From the NCBI RefSeq assembly GCF_023715485.1, contig NZ_JAMBOF010000004.1, forward strand, positions 248,001 through 312,000: DNA of 64,000 bases, read 5' to 3'. Under the pieces are notes generated by a model. That model did no database searches. It was given only the letters and a program-made list of their open reading frames with translations, and was not told the origin of the DNA. Made by a program: the position numbers and the translations under genes. This document shows, piece after piece, positions 25,682-34,235 of this stretch. This stretch comes from Mesobacillus subterraneus. GTDB lineage: Bacteria; Bacillota; Bacilli; Bacillales; Cytobacillaceae. The stretch's first letter is position 1. The number at the start of each line of letters is the position of its first letter.

Positions 25682-25710
25682 AGTATATGGAAAATCGTTC
25701 CTGATGTAAA
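25682..25710 (-). promoter_or_regulatory. Sigma-A promoter of the rsgA leader
   Basis: TTTACA, a 17-base spacer and TATACT on the minus strand. It places the transcript start near 25675, just ahead of the leader peptide. Confidence 0.75.
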
Positions 25711-25744
25711 GATGTTTTTCTTAATTCCATTCCTTTTTTAAAAT

Positions 25745-25934
25745 TAGGCTCTGTTAAACTTGGCTGTTGATTTGCGTTCCAGGCGCTTCGCTTTCCGCGG
25801 GCGGCCCGGGGAGCCTCCTCGTCGCTTCACTCCTGCGGGGTCTCCCCTGACCCGTTCATCCCGCAGGAGTCTTCGCGCCTTCCACTCCAATCAACAGAGC
25901 TTAAAAATCAACAATGACCTTTAACACAGCCTAA
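25745..25934 (+). repeat. Dispersed inverted-end repeat, copy 4 (best-defined ends)
   Basis: It starts TTAGGCTCTGTTAAACTTGG and ends TTTAACACAGCCTAA; the outer 15 bases are inverted repeats with one mismatch. A second inverted pair (CTGTTGAT/ATCAACAG) lies inside. The GC-rich interior is almost identical to copy 1 without its extra hairpin. It occupies most of 25711-26050. Confidence 0.85.
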
Positions 25935-26050
25935 AAATTAAAAAGGATTTCACATGATGTTGGATTAATTTAAATTACTGGCTAACTTCCCGGTTTTCCT
26001 ATTTATCGTCTTTTTCTATTACTGAAAAAAACGCCGAATTACCCCGCTCA

Positions 26051-26079
26051 CACCTGACATGCCCATTTTGCATATTTTA
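26051..26079 (+). promoter_or_regulatory. Sigma-K-type promoter of the DUF4397 gene
   Basis: AC, 17 bases, then CATATTTTA matches the sigma-K pattern AC-N17-CATAnnnTA, with the same spacing as the promoter of the YjcZ-like gene. It lies 35 bases upstream of the gene start. Confidence 0.6.
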
Positions 26080-26113
26080 TAAAGGAATATTGAACACATT
26101 AGGAGTGAGGGGT

Positions 26114-26878
26114 ATGGCCAATTCAAGAAACCAGAATGATTATTTGCAAAAAGCCGCTATGTACGGTTTATTAGCAGATTACTATAAATACCTGGATCCA
26201 AATATGCATGTCATGTATTATCATAAACACCTCCGCAATCTGAAAAAAGCAATCCAGATGATGCGCTCTGATACGGTATCTGCCAATCCGGCAACTGCCA
26301 TGCCTTCTAAGCTGCGGTTTTTGCATGCTTCCCCTGACGTGAAAACCGTAGATATATATGTTAATGGCAGCCGCGTGCTCCGTGACTTTGCTTATAAAAA
26401 CAACAGCAGCCATATGCAGCTGCCTTCAGGTAAATATCAGGTGGACGTTTATCCTGCAGGGACAGATGCAAAAACTGTCATTAGCAAAAAAATCACTGTT
26501 GAGCCTGGAAGGATATATACAGCGGTAATTTCAGGACCAGAAAATAAACTTAGGCTCCTGACTTTCGAGGACCAGCCGCAAACACCTGTCGGAGAAACAA
26601 AAGTACGTTTCATTCACCTATCACCTGATGCACCGGCTGTTGATATAGCAGGGAAAAACGGGGATATCATTTTTCCTAACGTTTCTTTCAAACAAGCTAC
26701 TACCTACCTTGCCCTAACGCCTATGACGGTTACGCTGGAGGCAAGAGTGGCGGGAACAAAGAACACTGTGCTGACAATTCCAGAAGTCAGACTTGAACCT
26801 AACAACGCGTATTCTATCGTTGCTGTGGGTACTGCAAAAGGTGAACCGCCTCTTGAGGTGCTTTTATTACAGGGTTGA
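26114..26878 (+). CDS. DUF4397 domain protein, probable spore or surface protein
   Basis: The 254-residue protein has a helical N-terminus (about 1-60, rich in Tyr and His) followed by two DUF4397 beta-sandwich repeats. Each opens with the same signature: LRFLHASPDVKTVDIYVNG near residue 70 and VRFIHLSPDAPAVDIAGKN near residue 165. No signal peptide is evident. The promoter suggests late mother-cell expression, so a spore coat role is plausible but unproven. The start at 26114 has GGAG eight bases upstream. Confidence 0.8.
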   Translation: MANSRNQNDYLQKAAMYGLLADYYKYLDPNMHVMYYHKHLRNLKKAIQMMRSDTVSANPATAMPSKLRFLHASPDVKTVDIYVNGSRVLRDFAYKNNSSHMQLPSGKYQVDVYPAGTDAKTVISKKITVEPGRIYTAVISGPENKLRLLTFEDQPQTPVGETKVRFIHLSPDAPAVDIAGKNGDIIFPNVSFKQATTYLALTPMTVTLEARVAGTKNTVLTIPEVRLEPNNAYSIVAVGTAKGEPPLEVLLLQG

Positions 26879-26914
26879 TGAGGGGCCGGTCATCCGGCCT
26901 CATTCCATTTTAAG
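26879..26914 (+). terminator. Terminator of the DUF4397 gene
   Basis: The stem GGCCGG/CCGGCC with a TCAT loop, then CTCATTCCATTTT. The T tract is broken, so efficiency is uncertain. Confidence 0.5.
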
Positions 26915-26927
26915 AGCATAGCTGAAA

Positions 26928-26957
26928 TGAAAAAGGTACTCCCTTGGGAGCACCTTA
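26928..26957 (-). terminator. ypmS terminator
   Basis: The stem GGTGCTCCC/GGGAGTACC with one mismatch is followed by TTTTTC on the minus strand; it overlaps the ypmS stop. Confidence 0.8.
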
Positions 26958-27536
26958 GTCAGCTGGAACAAGCAATGTAATTTTAATATTATCTTTTTTC
27001 AGGTCGAATTCATTTACACGAACCTTAATATCACTCTTGAGCTTAAGCCTTTGCATCGAAACATAGACTCTTTCCTCTTCAGGCTGTATGTTGACGGCCT
27101 CAGGCAAATCATAGCTGTCACTGACGAATTTTAGCACGGTCGAAACAGGAAGGCGCAGCTTACCGACCGAAATCTCCCTTTGGTTAAGGATCAGATCCCC
27201 ATTTTTCAGTGCCTGCGGCTCGAATGTCAGCCTTAATTCCAGTTCCTGACTGAATAGAGGGAGAGTTCCATAAAGCTCAACTTCATCAGTCAGCAAAACC
27301 TGATAGTCGATACTGCTTTTTTTGCCTTCTTCCTCGATATAGTGATTGATCACCCTGTTCAGATCACGCTTGTTTGTTGATACTTGAAAAGCAACATCAT
27401 CGGAATCTGCACTTTTCTTCGCAGGTTCTATCTTTGATTCCTCCGCTGGAGAAACTGCCAAGATCCATAAAAACAGGATTGCTGCGACAATTATTCCCAG
27501 TAAAATAAAAAATCCAATTTTCCATCTGTTTTTCAT
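26955..27536 (-). CDS. ypmS: YpmS family membrane-anchored protein (DUF2140)
   Basis: The 193-residue protein has one N-terminal membrane helix (IGFFILLGIIVAAILFLWILA, residues 6-26) and an extracellular beta-rich domain. YELYGTLPLFSQELELRLTF-like strands and the C-terminal DLKKDNIKITLLVPAD are typical of YpmS. The function is unknown; it is conserved next to ypmR. The start at 27534-27536 is preferred (GGAG upstream) over 27572, because it places the positive residues directly before the helix. Confidence 0.82.
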   Translation of the reverse strand: MKNRWKIGFFILLGIIVAAILFLWILAVSPAEESKIEPAKKSADSDDVAFQVSTNKRDLNRVINHYIEEEGKKSSIDYQVLLTDEVELYGTLPLFSQELELRLTFEPQALKNGDLILNQREISVGKLRLPVSTVLKFVSDSYDLPEAVNIQPEEERVYVSMQRLKLKSDIKVRVNEFDLKKDNIKITLLVPAD

Positions 27537-27686
27537 CAATCTTGTAGCTCCTCTTCCCTTGCTATTTTCCATTGCTGTTTTAACAGATTATTATTTATAC
27601 ATTTCCCCATATTCCTTAGCAATGAACTACTAAAACCATAAAAATTCACATTTTTTTTATGATTAGAAGGAATATCAACAAATCAA

Positions 27687-28481
27687 TTACTCAATGACTT
27701 GCTGGTCAAGGATCTCATACACCCGGTCAGCGATCAGTTGGTAACCCCTGTCATTTGGATGAAAATAATCCGTGTAAAGCAAATTCTCTTCATTATTAAG
27801 GAAAATATCATGAATATCAACAAAGTAAGCATTCCGATCGTTCTCAACGATTAGCCGACTTTTTCCATTCCACTCGTCTACAATTTGATTCATTTCCTTC
27901 ACATCTGCAAACCAATTATAAAAGGGATTATACAGACCGATTAATATAATCGGTGCTTCGGGATTGTGGATTCGGATCTTTGAGAATATGGTCTGAAGGT
28001 TTTCCTCGAAAACTTTTTCTTCTGCTTTGAAATAGTTCAGTTTCAAGCTGGAGAAATTCTCTTTTACCACTTTCATCAAATCGTTTCCGCCAATCGTCAA
28101 GATGATCAGATCCGCATCCTGAATGGACGATTGCATATTCTTGCTTTCCAGCCTCGCAAGCAGCTGGTCTGCCCTGTTTCCCCTGACCCCAAAATTTTCA
28201 AAGTTTGCATTCTTGATCGTCTTTTCTTTTTCTAGCTGGTCGGCGAGATATGGTATATACCCTCCGGAATTTGTACTGTCCCCGACACCCTGGGTAAGTG
28301 AATCACCTGCGGCGACAATATGTAAATCCTTCGGGAAAAATGAATCCGGCAGGGCATTCTTCAATTCCACTCCCGTTTCCTTAACTTTATTAAAGTTCCC
28401 TTTTTGCAAGCTGTCAATCTGGCTGCATGAGACTAATAAGACGGCCAGACAGAAATAAAGTAAGGTGAGTTTTTTCTTCAA
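27687..28481 (-). CDS. ypmR: YpmR-like SGNH hydrolase lipoprotein
   Basis: The 264-residue protein has a lipoprotein signal (LYFCLAVLLVSC, Cys at about 19) and an SGNH esterase domain: AAGDSLTQGVGD near residue 58, TIGGNDLM near 131 and DYFHPNDRGYQ near 238. It should act outside the membrane on an ester substrate, perhaps a lipid or acetylated wall polymer. It starts at a TTG (28479-28481) with AGGTGAAC upstream. Neighbours ypmS and ypmQ match B. subtilis order. Confidence 0.87.
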   Translation of the reverse strand: MKKKLTLLYFCLAVLLVSCSQIDSLQKGNFNKVKETGVELKNALPDSFFPKDLHIVAAGDSLTQGVGDSTNSGGYIPYLADQLEKEKTIKNANFENFGVRGNRADQLLARLESKNMQSSIQDADLIILTIGGNDLMKVVKENFSSLKLNYFKAEEKVFEENLQTIFSKIRIHNPEAPIILIGLYNPFYNWFADVKEMNQIVDEWNGKSRLIVENDRNAYFVDIHDIFLNNEENLLYTDYFHPNDRGYQLIADRVYEILDQQVIE

Positions 28482-28589
28482 TCTTGTTCACCTGCCTTTA
28501 AAAGTAATCCCATTATATCACTTAGACCAACTCCATTAAATTTTAATGGATGAACCTGCGTCTCTCTATACTTATATTATAATCAAAAG

Positions 28590-28619
28590 GCAAAAAAACA
28601 GGCCACATATGCGGCCTAT
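28590..28619 (-). terminator. ypmQ terminator
   Basis: The stem GGCCGCATATGTGGCC (self-paired) is followed by TGTTTTTTTGCC on the minus strand, overlapping the ypmQ stop. Confidence 0.8.
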
Positions 28620-29194
28620 TGAAGTGCTTTAATATCTTCGATTATTTGTTCAAATGGGACTTCCTTCAGTCCTGTATAGTACTTTCTCATATTACCGTCC
28701 TGATCGACAAGATAAAAATCAGTTCCATGGATGACCTGGTCACCTGTCTCTGGTTTCTTAACTAATGTCTTAAAATTTTCAAGAGCAAATTTTTCAATTT
28801 CTTCCTGGGTGTATCCTGTCAGGAAGGACCAATTTGCGAAATCGATATTAAACTTTTTCCCGTACTCTGTTAAGATCTCAGGGCTGTCGACTGAAGGGTC
28901 CACACTGAAGGAAACAATTTCAACATCCTCAAGCCCTTCCTCTTTAATCATATCCTGCAGCTTTGCCATATTCGCGGTCATTGGCGGGCATACATCCGCA
29001 CAGTTTGTGAACACAAAATCAGCAACCCAGACTTTACCCTTTAAATCTTTTTTTCCAAAGGCTTCGCCTTCATGGTTTGTAAAAGAAAAATCCTCAATTG
29101 GATAATTCTTGGCATCTTTAAGGCCGCCATTTCCACAGCCTGCAACAAATACAATTAAAACAGCAAAAATGATGAACAAAATATTCTTTTTCAT
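28616..29194 (-). CDS. ypmQ: SCO1/SenC family copper-binding lipoprotein YpmQ
   Basis: The 192-residue thioredoxin-fold lipoprotein (signal ending LIVFVAGC) carries the copper-binding CADVCPPMTANM motif near residue 66 and the third ligand His in VIHGTDFYLVD. SCO proteins deliver copper to or reduce the CuA centre of cytochrome c oxidase at the outer membrane face. The start at 29192-29194 has AGGTGA upstream; the longer frame to 29233 adds residues before the signal peptide. Confidence 0.92.
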   Translation of the reverse strand: MKKNILFIIFAVLIVFVAGCGNGGLKDAKNYPIEDFSFTNHEGEAFGKKDLKGKVWVADFVFTNCADVCPPMTANMAKLQDMIKEEGLEDVEIVSFSVDPSVDSPEILTEYGKKFNIDFANWSFLTGYTQEEIEKFALENFKTLVKKPETGDQVIHGTDFYLVDQDGNMRKYYTGLKEVPFEQIIEDIKALQ

Positions 29195-29298
29195 AGAATC
29201 ACCTGCATTCTCTCTGATAATCTCCACAACCATTCTAGCAGACGGATTTGAGAGAAGAAAGAAAAAGATGCGTTAAAAATGTGAATTCAGCAGTACAA

Positions 29299-30273
29299 TT
29301 AGACTAAATCACTTCTATTTTGGGAGTTTTTCATCGTTTTGTAGAAGTCCTTGATAAACTCGGTATAAGGGAAATTGAGAGCTACTTTGTGGACTGGATA
29401 ATCTACTTTGTCTACTGTGTTCCTGAAATCTCCAATGCTCTGTCCAAATGCTTCACCAAGATTCACGATAATTTTTACTGGAATATCACGGTATGTCATG
29501 TGCTCATCATTCACAACTGCCCAAAATGTTAGCACATCATGCAGAGGAGCGCCTGTTAAGCCCGGCGTCCTGGTCTTATAAAATTTGTAGTAATAATCGA
29601 ACATTGGTTTTACTAATTTTCCCACCTTGCTGCCGACCGCCTGGTAATGGGTGTCAAGCTCATTGATTAACGCCGGTGTCACGATTGCCCCGCTTGTAAC
29701 ATTCAATGGTATGATTTTCACTTTATTCTTTGCCTGAGTGAGGACAATATTAGCTGCATAAGGATCTCCATGAAAATTCGCCTCTGCAACCGGGGTAACA
29801 TTTCCCGGTTCATTGAATGCCCCGCCCATTAGATAAAACTCCTTAACCTTTTTCATCGTTTCAGGATAAAGTATGAACGCAGCAGCTAGCGAAGATAATC
29901 TCCCTACATTCACGATAATAATTTCATTTGGATTTTTTTCGATGATTTCCTGGATACCATGAAAATTCTCAATCGAAACATCAATATCAATGTCTGGAAT
30001 GATTGGTCCTAACCCTTCAACCCCATGGACGTCGGGATAATACTCAGGCAGATTTCCTGTCAGCGGCAGTTCTGCTCCTGCAAAAACAGGTACATCACGT
30101 ATGCCGGTAAGCTCTTGTATATAGGCCGCATTTCGTAGTGCATCCTGCTTGGACACATTTCCATAATCGGCGACTACTCCGACGATTTGGAGTTCTTTAT
30201 TAAAGAATGCATAAACAATCGCGATATTATCATCAATTCCAAAATCACTAAAAAAAAGCACTTTTTTTGCCAT
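29299..30273 (-). CDS. Inosine-uridine-preferring nucleoside hydrolase family protein
   Basis: The 324-residue protein has the N-terminal metal-binding loop FSDFGIDDNIAI, in which the first Asp of the usual DTDPGxDD is shifted (SDFGIDD). It also has LTNVGR-like IIVNVGRLSSLAAAF, and the catalytic region VTPVAEANFHGDPYAANIVL with the Asn-Asp ligands. Enzymes of this family hydrolyse nucleosides to base and ribose. The variant loop leaves substrate open. The start at 30271-30273 has GGGGGTGTCC upstream. Confidence 0.85.
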   Translation of the reverse strand: MAKKVLFFSDFGIDDNIAIVYAFFNKELQIVGVVADYGNVSKQDALRNAAYIQELTGIRDVPVFAGAELPLTGNLPEYYPDVHGVEGLGPIIPDIDIDVSIENFHGIQEIIEKNPNEIIIVNVGRLSSLAAAFILYPETMKKVKEFYLMGGAFNEPGNVTPVAEANFHGDPYAANIVLTQAKNKVKIIPLNVTSGAIVTPALINELDTHYQAVGSKVGKLVKPMFDYYYKFYKTRTPGLTGAPLHDVLTFWAVVNDEHMTYRDIPVKIIVNLGEAFGQSIGDFRNTVDKVDYPVHKVALNFPYTEFIKDFYKTMKNSQNRSDLV

Positions 30274-30439
30274 ACCGGACACCCCCTTCTAAAATTATAT
30301 TGAAGGTGCAGAAAATAATGGCAAAAACTTTAAAAGCCCTGAAATTTACTTAACGGGTTAACTTTAAAGGTTCAAAAAATGTAAAACACATATGAAAATG
30401 TTTTTTAATTTAGTAAGAAGCCTTTTCCTTAATTGAGTC

Positions 30440-30640
30440 ACTAAGTTAAGCGGAGATTTTTCGGTTAGTTTGCAGAATTGAGCTGGTTAGGGGTATATAA
30501 GCGGAAATTTTCCGATTAAGCAAAGCAAAATTAATCATTTTCACGTTTTTCGAGTTAATAGTCGGAATATTTCCGTCTATTCAAGCTATTTTCGATGCTA
30601 TTTCCAGATTAAGAGAAACTTCTCCGCTTATTTATCAAAC
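30440..30640. repeat. Four phased degenerate palindromic repeats
   Basis: Four related units lie about 50-56 bases apart: TTAAGCGGAGATTTTTCGG, ATAAGCGGAAATTTTCCGAT, AGTCGGAATATTTCCGTC and AGAAACTTCTCCGCTTAT. Each is a palindrome around GGAAATTTTCC. They lie in the 557-base gap 30274-30830, which otherwise holds only the terminator at its right end and no open gene. Confidence 0.7.
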
Positions 30641-30698
30641 TCGCTTTAGCGTCTAATGAACGGTTAAAGATTACGAGTTTAGTGAAAATAGGAAAATT

Positions 30699-30742
30699 CA
30701 AAAAAGGCTAAGAGATGCAAATATCTCTAAGCCTTTTTAATT
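30699..30742. terminator. Bidirectional terminator 3' of the kinase gene
   Basis: AAAAAGGCTAAGAGAT pairs with ATCTCTAAGCCTTTTT, giving a perfect 16 bp stem with T tracts on both strands. Confidence 0.85.
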
Positions 30743-30830
30743 GTGAAATATTCTAAGAAGTTTATGTGATTTGCTATTTGATATGGTCTGCGATTACCGT
30801 TTTGCACCTCACAAGTAAAGCCGTTAACAT

Positions 30831-32456
30831 TTACTCAGGGCTTTCTGAAAATATCGGGACCATTATCTCAAAGGTAGTTCCTTCTCCTTTTTTGCTTGAG
30901 ACCTTTATATGTCCTTTCATCCGCTCAACAATCTGGTAACAGACCATCAAACCCATGCCCGTACCGCGCTCCTTCAACGAATAAAATGCTGTTCCCAGCC
31001 TGGAAAGTTCCTCCTCAGTCATTCCTATACCGGTATCCCGGATGATGAAAACTCCATAAGTACCCTGTTTTTCTAAAATCAGGCTTAGCTTTCCGCCGTC
31101 TTTCATCGCCTCGATGCCGTTTTTCAGGATATTGATCAGCACTTGTTTTAATTCGTTTTTATTGCCCCTTATCTTAACATTCGTTTTCAACTCCGTATGC
31201 AGGGAAATATTCTTCGACATCATTGAATACGAGGTCATCAGGTCCATTACCTTTTCTGCCATATCCCTGCTGTCTATGAGTTCAAGTTTGCCAAGATCAG
31301 GTTTTGCTAGGCTTAGATAATCATTGATAATGGTTTCAGCTCTGTTTAATTCCTCGATCATAAGCTTCAAAAACATATGCTCTTCTTCACTCATATCTTT
31401 CGCGAGGAAAATCTGCAGAAAACCTTTAACTACAGTCATGGGATTCCTGATTTCATGGGCAACAGATGCCGCCAACTGTCCAATGGCATTCATTTTTTCC
31501 GCTCTCTGCAGCTCCTGTTGTAATTTCGTCCGCTCAAATATATCTTCCATTGTGTTTATCGCTTCTTCTAAGAGCAGTGAATCTCGATCCTTGAGCGAAG
31601 TTTGGCCTAATTGCTTTGAAGCCGCCGATACTCTTTCGAATAATTGTGAAAGCTGGGATGCCATTTCATTAAAGCGGTCGCTCAACAAGCTCAACTCTGA
31701 TTGGTCATGCACCGGCAAGCGGACGCTAAAATTTCCTGAACTGATTTCTTTTATGCCGTAAAACAAATCATTTACTGGCTTCAGTACTTTTTTAAAACCC
31801 CAATTCAACACCAAATATACGCCAACAAGAAGAAAGGCCATTTCCAAAAGCAGGATAAACAATATTTCCGCCTGGTTTTCCCTTATGACAGAAGCTTTTG
31901 AGTCTATGCCGAGAATGGCTACGACGTCTCCCTTTTCATCAATAATGGGGGCAAAGGAAGAAATCCAAGTTCCGTATTGATCATCAAATATATCTGTACT
32001 CGCGATGGACTTATTGTCTCTGGCCTCTCTATAGCCACTTAAAAATTCTTCTCCAGCATCATAATACATCAGCGAGTTAAAAGAGTACTCTTTATAAATA
32101 TCGGACGCTGCCAGGACATAAACCTTGTTATTATGGTACTCCTGCGGCAAGATAAGATATGCTCCAAGGAAGGAATTACTCTTATCACCGACCATCGTGA
32201 GCAGCTTCACAAGCCGGATGGTTGAGGAATTATTTATATCTCTAAATTCAGCAGCCTGTTTAATATCATCAGGAGAAAAAGTGGATGACCAGAGGCCAGC
32301 CACCCCCTCAACTCTGTCCTCCATTTTGTTTTTCAGCTGTTTGGACTGCAGGTAAAAACTGCTTCCGATCGTAGATACAACAACAATCGTGGTGATCAAG
32401 AACGAAAACATCAATATTTTATTGAACAATGGTAAGTCCTTTAAATTGAGCTTCAT
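30831..32456 (-). CDS. Membrane sensor histidine kinase
   Basis: The 541-residue kinase has two membrane helices (ILMFSFLITTIVVVSTIG, about residues 14-31, and ILFILLLEMAFLLVGVYLVL near 203) flanking an extracellular sensor. A HAMP linker, a HisKA domain with phospho-acceptor SVAHEIRNPMTVVKGFL and an HATPase domain (N-box NILKNGIEAM, G1 DTGIGM, G2 GTGMGL) follow. The HisKA sequence resembles sporulation kinases (KinA-E). No response regulator adjoins it, which fits an orphan phosphorelay kinase. Start chosen at 32454-32456; the ribosome site is weak. Confidence 0.87.
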   Translation of the reverse strand: MKLNLKDLPLFNKILMFSFLITTIVVVSTIGSSFYLQSKQLKNKMEDRVEGVAGLWSSTFSPDDIKQAAEFRDINNSSTIRLVKLLTMVGDKSNSFLGAYLILPQEYHNNKVYVLAASDIYKEYSFNSLMYYDAGEEFLSGYREARDNKSIASTDIFDDQYGTWISSFAPIIDEKGDVVAILGIDSKASVIRENQAEILFILLLEMAFLLVGVYLVLNWGFKKVLKPVNDLFYGIKEISSGNFSVRLPVHDQSELSLLSDRFNEMASQLSQLFERVSAASKQLGQTSLKDRDSLLLEEAINTMEDIFERTKLQQELQRAEKMNAIGQLAASVAHEIRNPMTVVKGFLQIFLAKDMSEEEHMFLKLMIEELNRAETIINDYLSLAKPDLGKLELIDSRDMAEKVMDLMTSYSMMSKNISLHTELKTNVKIRGNKNELKQVLINILKNGIEAMKDGGKLSLILEKQGTYGVFIIRDTGIGMTEEELSRLGTAFYSLKERGTGMGLMVCYQIVERMKGHIKVSSKKGEGTTFEIMVPIFSESPE

Positions 32457-32669
32457 ATGTACATTGTCACAATCCGTTCCATTCAAGAGTGAATTAATGA
32501 GATTATTCGACGTAATGACATAAAAATCCTGTTTAAACAAGGATTTTCCCAGAAAACTTTAAGGTAATTCAAATACAATTGACGCTATGATTAATTTTTA
32601 ACATGGAATTTAGTGGCTCTCAAATTTTATTTTCCAGACGAAAAATGACCATCTAAGCGAACAAATAGA

Positions 32670-32703
32670 TAAAAAAATCCTGAACCAGATGATTCAGGAC
32701 CCT
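32670..32703 (-). terminator. degV terminator
   Basis: The stem TCCTGAA/TTCAGGA with a 9-base loop is followed by seven T residues on the minus strand. Confidence 0.85.
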
Positions 32704-32706
32704 GTT

Positions 32707-33549
32707 CTATTCGAAGTAATACATAAAACCTATTGCACCTGCACCAGTGTGGGTGCTTACGATAGGTGTGGTTTCCTCGATGGCGAAAGCTCCATACCCT
32801 GTGGATTCATTTATTGCCTCTTTAACCCTAACAGCCAAATCCAAACCTTCCGCATGCACCAGTCCTACACCTTTAATTGTCTTTCCTTTTACATCCTCGA
32901 CAAACTGGTTTCTAAGGAATTTCACGACCTGTGAATGGCTTCTAGCCTTGGAAACAGGTGTGTATTCCCCTCCTTCCAGTGAAGCAATTGGTTTGATATT
33001 CAAAAGGGAACCGATCATAGCCTTGCCTTTTCCGATTCGGCCGCCTTTTACCAAATTTTCAAGTGTATCGACCACAACGAACAAGCGAGTGTGGGCACGG
33101 ACCTTATCCAGTCTCTTCAAAATTTCCTCGGCTGTTTTGCCCTCGGCAGCCATTTCTGCTGCCTCTAGAACCTGGAAAGCCAATCCCTTGGAAATAAAAC
33201 GGGAATCGACTACGTTCACTTTTGCACTTGTCATTTGCGCAGCACTTTCTGCAGAACGTACAGTTCCGCTCATGCCGCCGGTCATGTGGATAGAAATTAT
33301 CTCATACCCTTCACTGCCAAACTGGTCATACACCTTCATAAATTCACCAGCAGGCGGCTGGGAGCTTTTTGGCAATTCAGGTGAAGCTTTCATTTTTTCC
33401 ATGAATTCTTTTGGAGTAATGTCCACCCTATCCAAATAGTTCTCATCATTAATGGAAATAGATAATGGGACAACAATAATGCCCATATTTTTGATGATTT
33501 CATCATTCAGGTCACAGGTAGAATCCGTGACAATTTTAATTTTAGCCAT
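32707..33549 (-). CDS. degV: DegV family fatty-acid-binding protein (FakB-like)
   Basis: The 280-residue protein has the DegV signatures KIVTDSTCDLN at residues 4-14, SQPPAGEFMKVY, ISIHMTGGMSGTVRSAESAA and IGSLLNIKPIASL. DegV/FakB proteins hold a fatty acid for phosphorylation by the FakA kinase, and so feed phospholipid synthesis. The start at 33547-33549 has AGGATGTGAG upstream; the frame extends to 33654 without a ribosome site. Monocistronic. Confidence 0.9.
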   Translation of the reverse strand: MAKIKIVTDSTCDLNDEIIKNMGIIVVPLSISINDENYLDRVDITPKEFMEKMKASPELPKSSQPPAGEFMKVYDQFGSEGYEIISIHMTGGMSGTVRSAESAAQMTSAKVNVVDSRFISKGLAFQVLEAAEMAAEGKTAEEILKRLDKVRAHTRLFVVVDTLENLVKGGRIGKGKAMIGSLLNIKPIASLEGGEYTPVSKARSHSQVVKFLRNQFVEDVKGKTIKGVGLVHAEGLDLAVRVKEAINESTGYGAFAIEETTPIVSTHTGAGAIGFMYYFE

Positions 33550-33783
33550 AAACTCACATCCTATCAAAAAAACACTACTACTATTATACATGTTCCTAAA
33601 TGCAAATAAAAATATTCTATCTCTTCCAGATTTTATAAAAGCAAAGCTTGGCATCTTTGATAAATTTGCAGCGTTCTCGAATTCTTTTGAGTTACATCAT
33701 AAATAAAGCAATACAGAAGAAAAAGGTAAAAAGTTATATAAAATAACAAGGTATGAAAACATCTTAAAAAAGGGTCTTTATAA

Positions 33784-33814
33784 AAGAACAAAAGCGCCAT
33801 TATAGGCGCTTCAA
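33784..33814 (-). terminator. ypmP terminator
   Basis: The stem AGCGCC/GGCGCT with a 6-base loop, followed by TTTGTTC on the minus strand. Confidence 0.7.
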
Positions 33815-33824
33815 AGATAAAACC

Positions 33825-34076
33825 TTATGCGTTATTTTTCAGCTCGGCCGATTTGAATAATTGTTCAAAATCCGGCCATTTCATAACTCTTTTTAAATAC
33901 TCTTTGAATGAATAAAACTTCCTTGCGTTTCGTTCCTGATAGATCGCTGTTATGAAAGTTTGCAAACGGACTTGGATCATAAAATAATAGGGACTCTCTT
34001 CTTCTAACACAGGAATTTCCACGACTTTAACCTTCTGTCCAACAACATTTTTGAACTCTAGGCTTTTGAATAACAA
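33825..34076 (-). CDS. ypmP: YpmP family protein (DUF2535)
   Basis: The 83-residue protein LLFKSLEFKNVVGQKVKVVE... with YYFMIQVRLQTFITAIYQ and the C-terminal FKEYLKRVMKWPDFEQLF fits the YpmP/DUF2535 family. The function is unknown. It starts at a TTG (34074-34076) with GAGG nine bases upstream. In B. subtilis ypmP lies near ilvA; here the hyp and tat genes separate them. Confidence 0.85.
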   Translation of the reverse strand: MLFKSLEFKNVVGQKVKVVEIPVLEEESPYYFMIQVRLQTFITAIYQERNARKFYSFKEYLKRVMKWPDFEQLFKSAELKNNA

Positions 34077-34235
34077 AATATCAATCCTCTTTTATACCCG
34101 TTTGATTATATTATACCCTAAATCACGGTCGAAATGTGTCTGATTGCGCGGATAAATAAATTTTTTTATGGAGTTTACCGGACAATAAAATCCTTGTTAC
34201 ATTCTTATCTATCCTTTTGCTGAGTCCTTGCGAAA

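Noticed and set aside
30440-30640. CRISPR array
   Set aside because: The phased units are degenerate palindromes, only four in number, with no identical repeats and no cas genes nearby.
32747-33439. Long plus-strand open frame (230 codons) opposite degV
   Set aside because: Antisense to a clear DegV gene and rich in Ser/Thr/Pro from reversed codons; no ribosome site.
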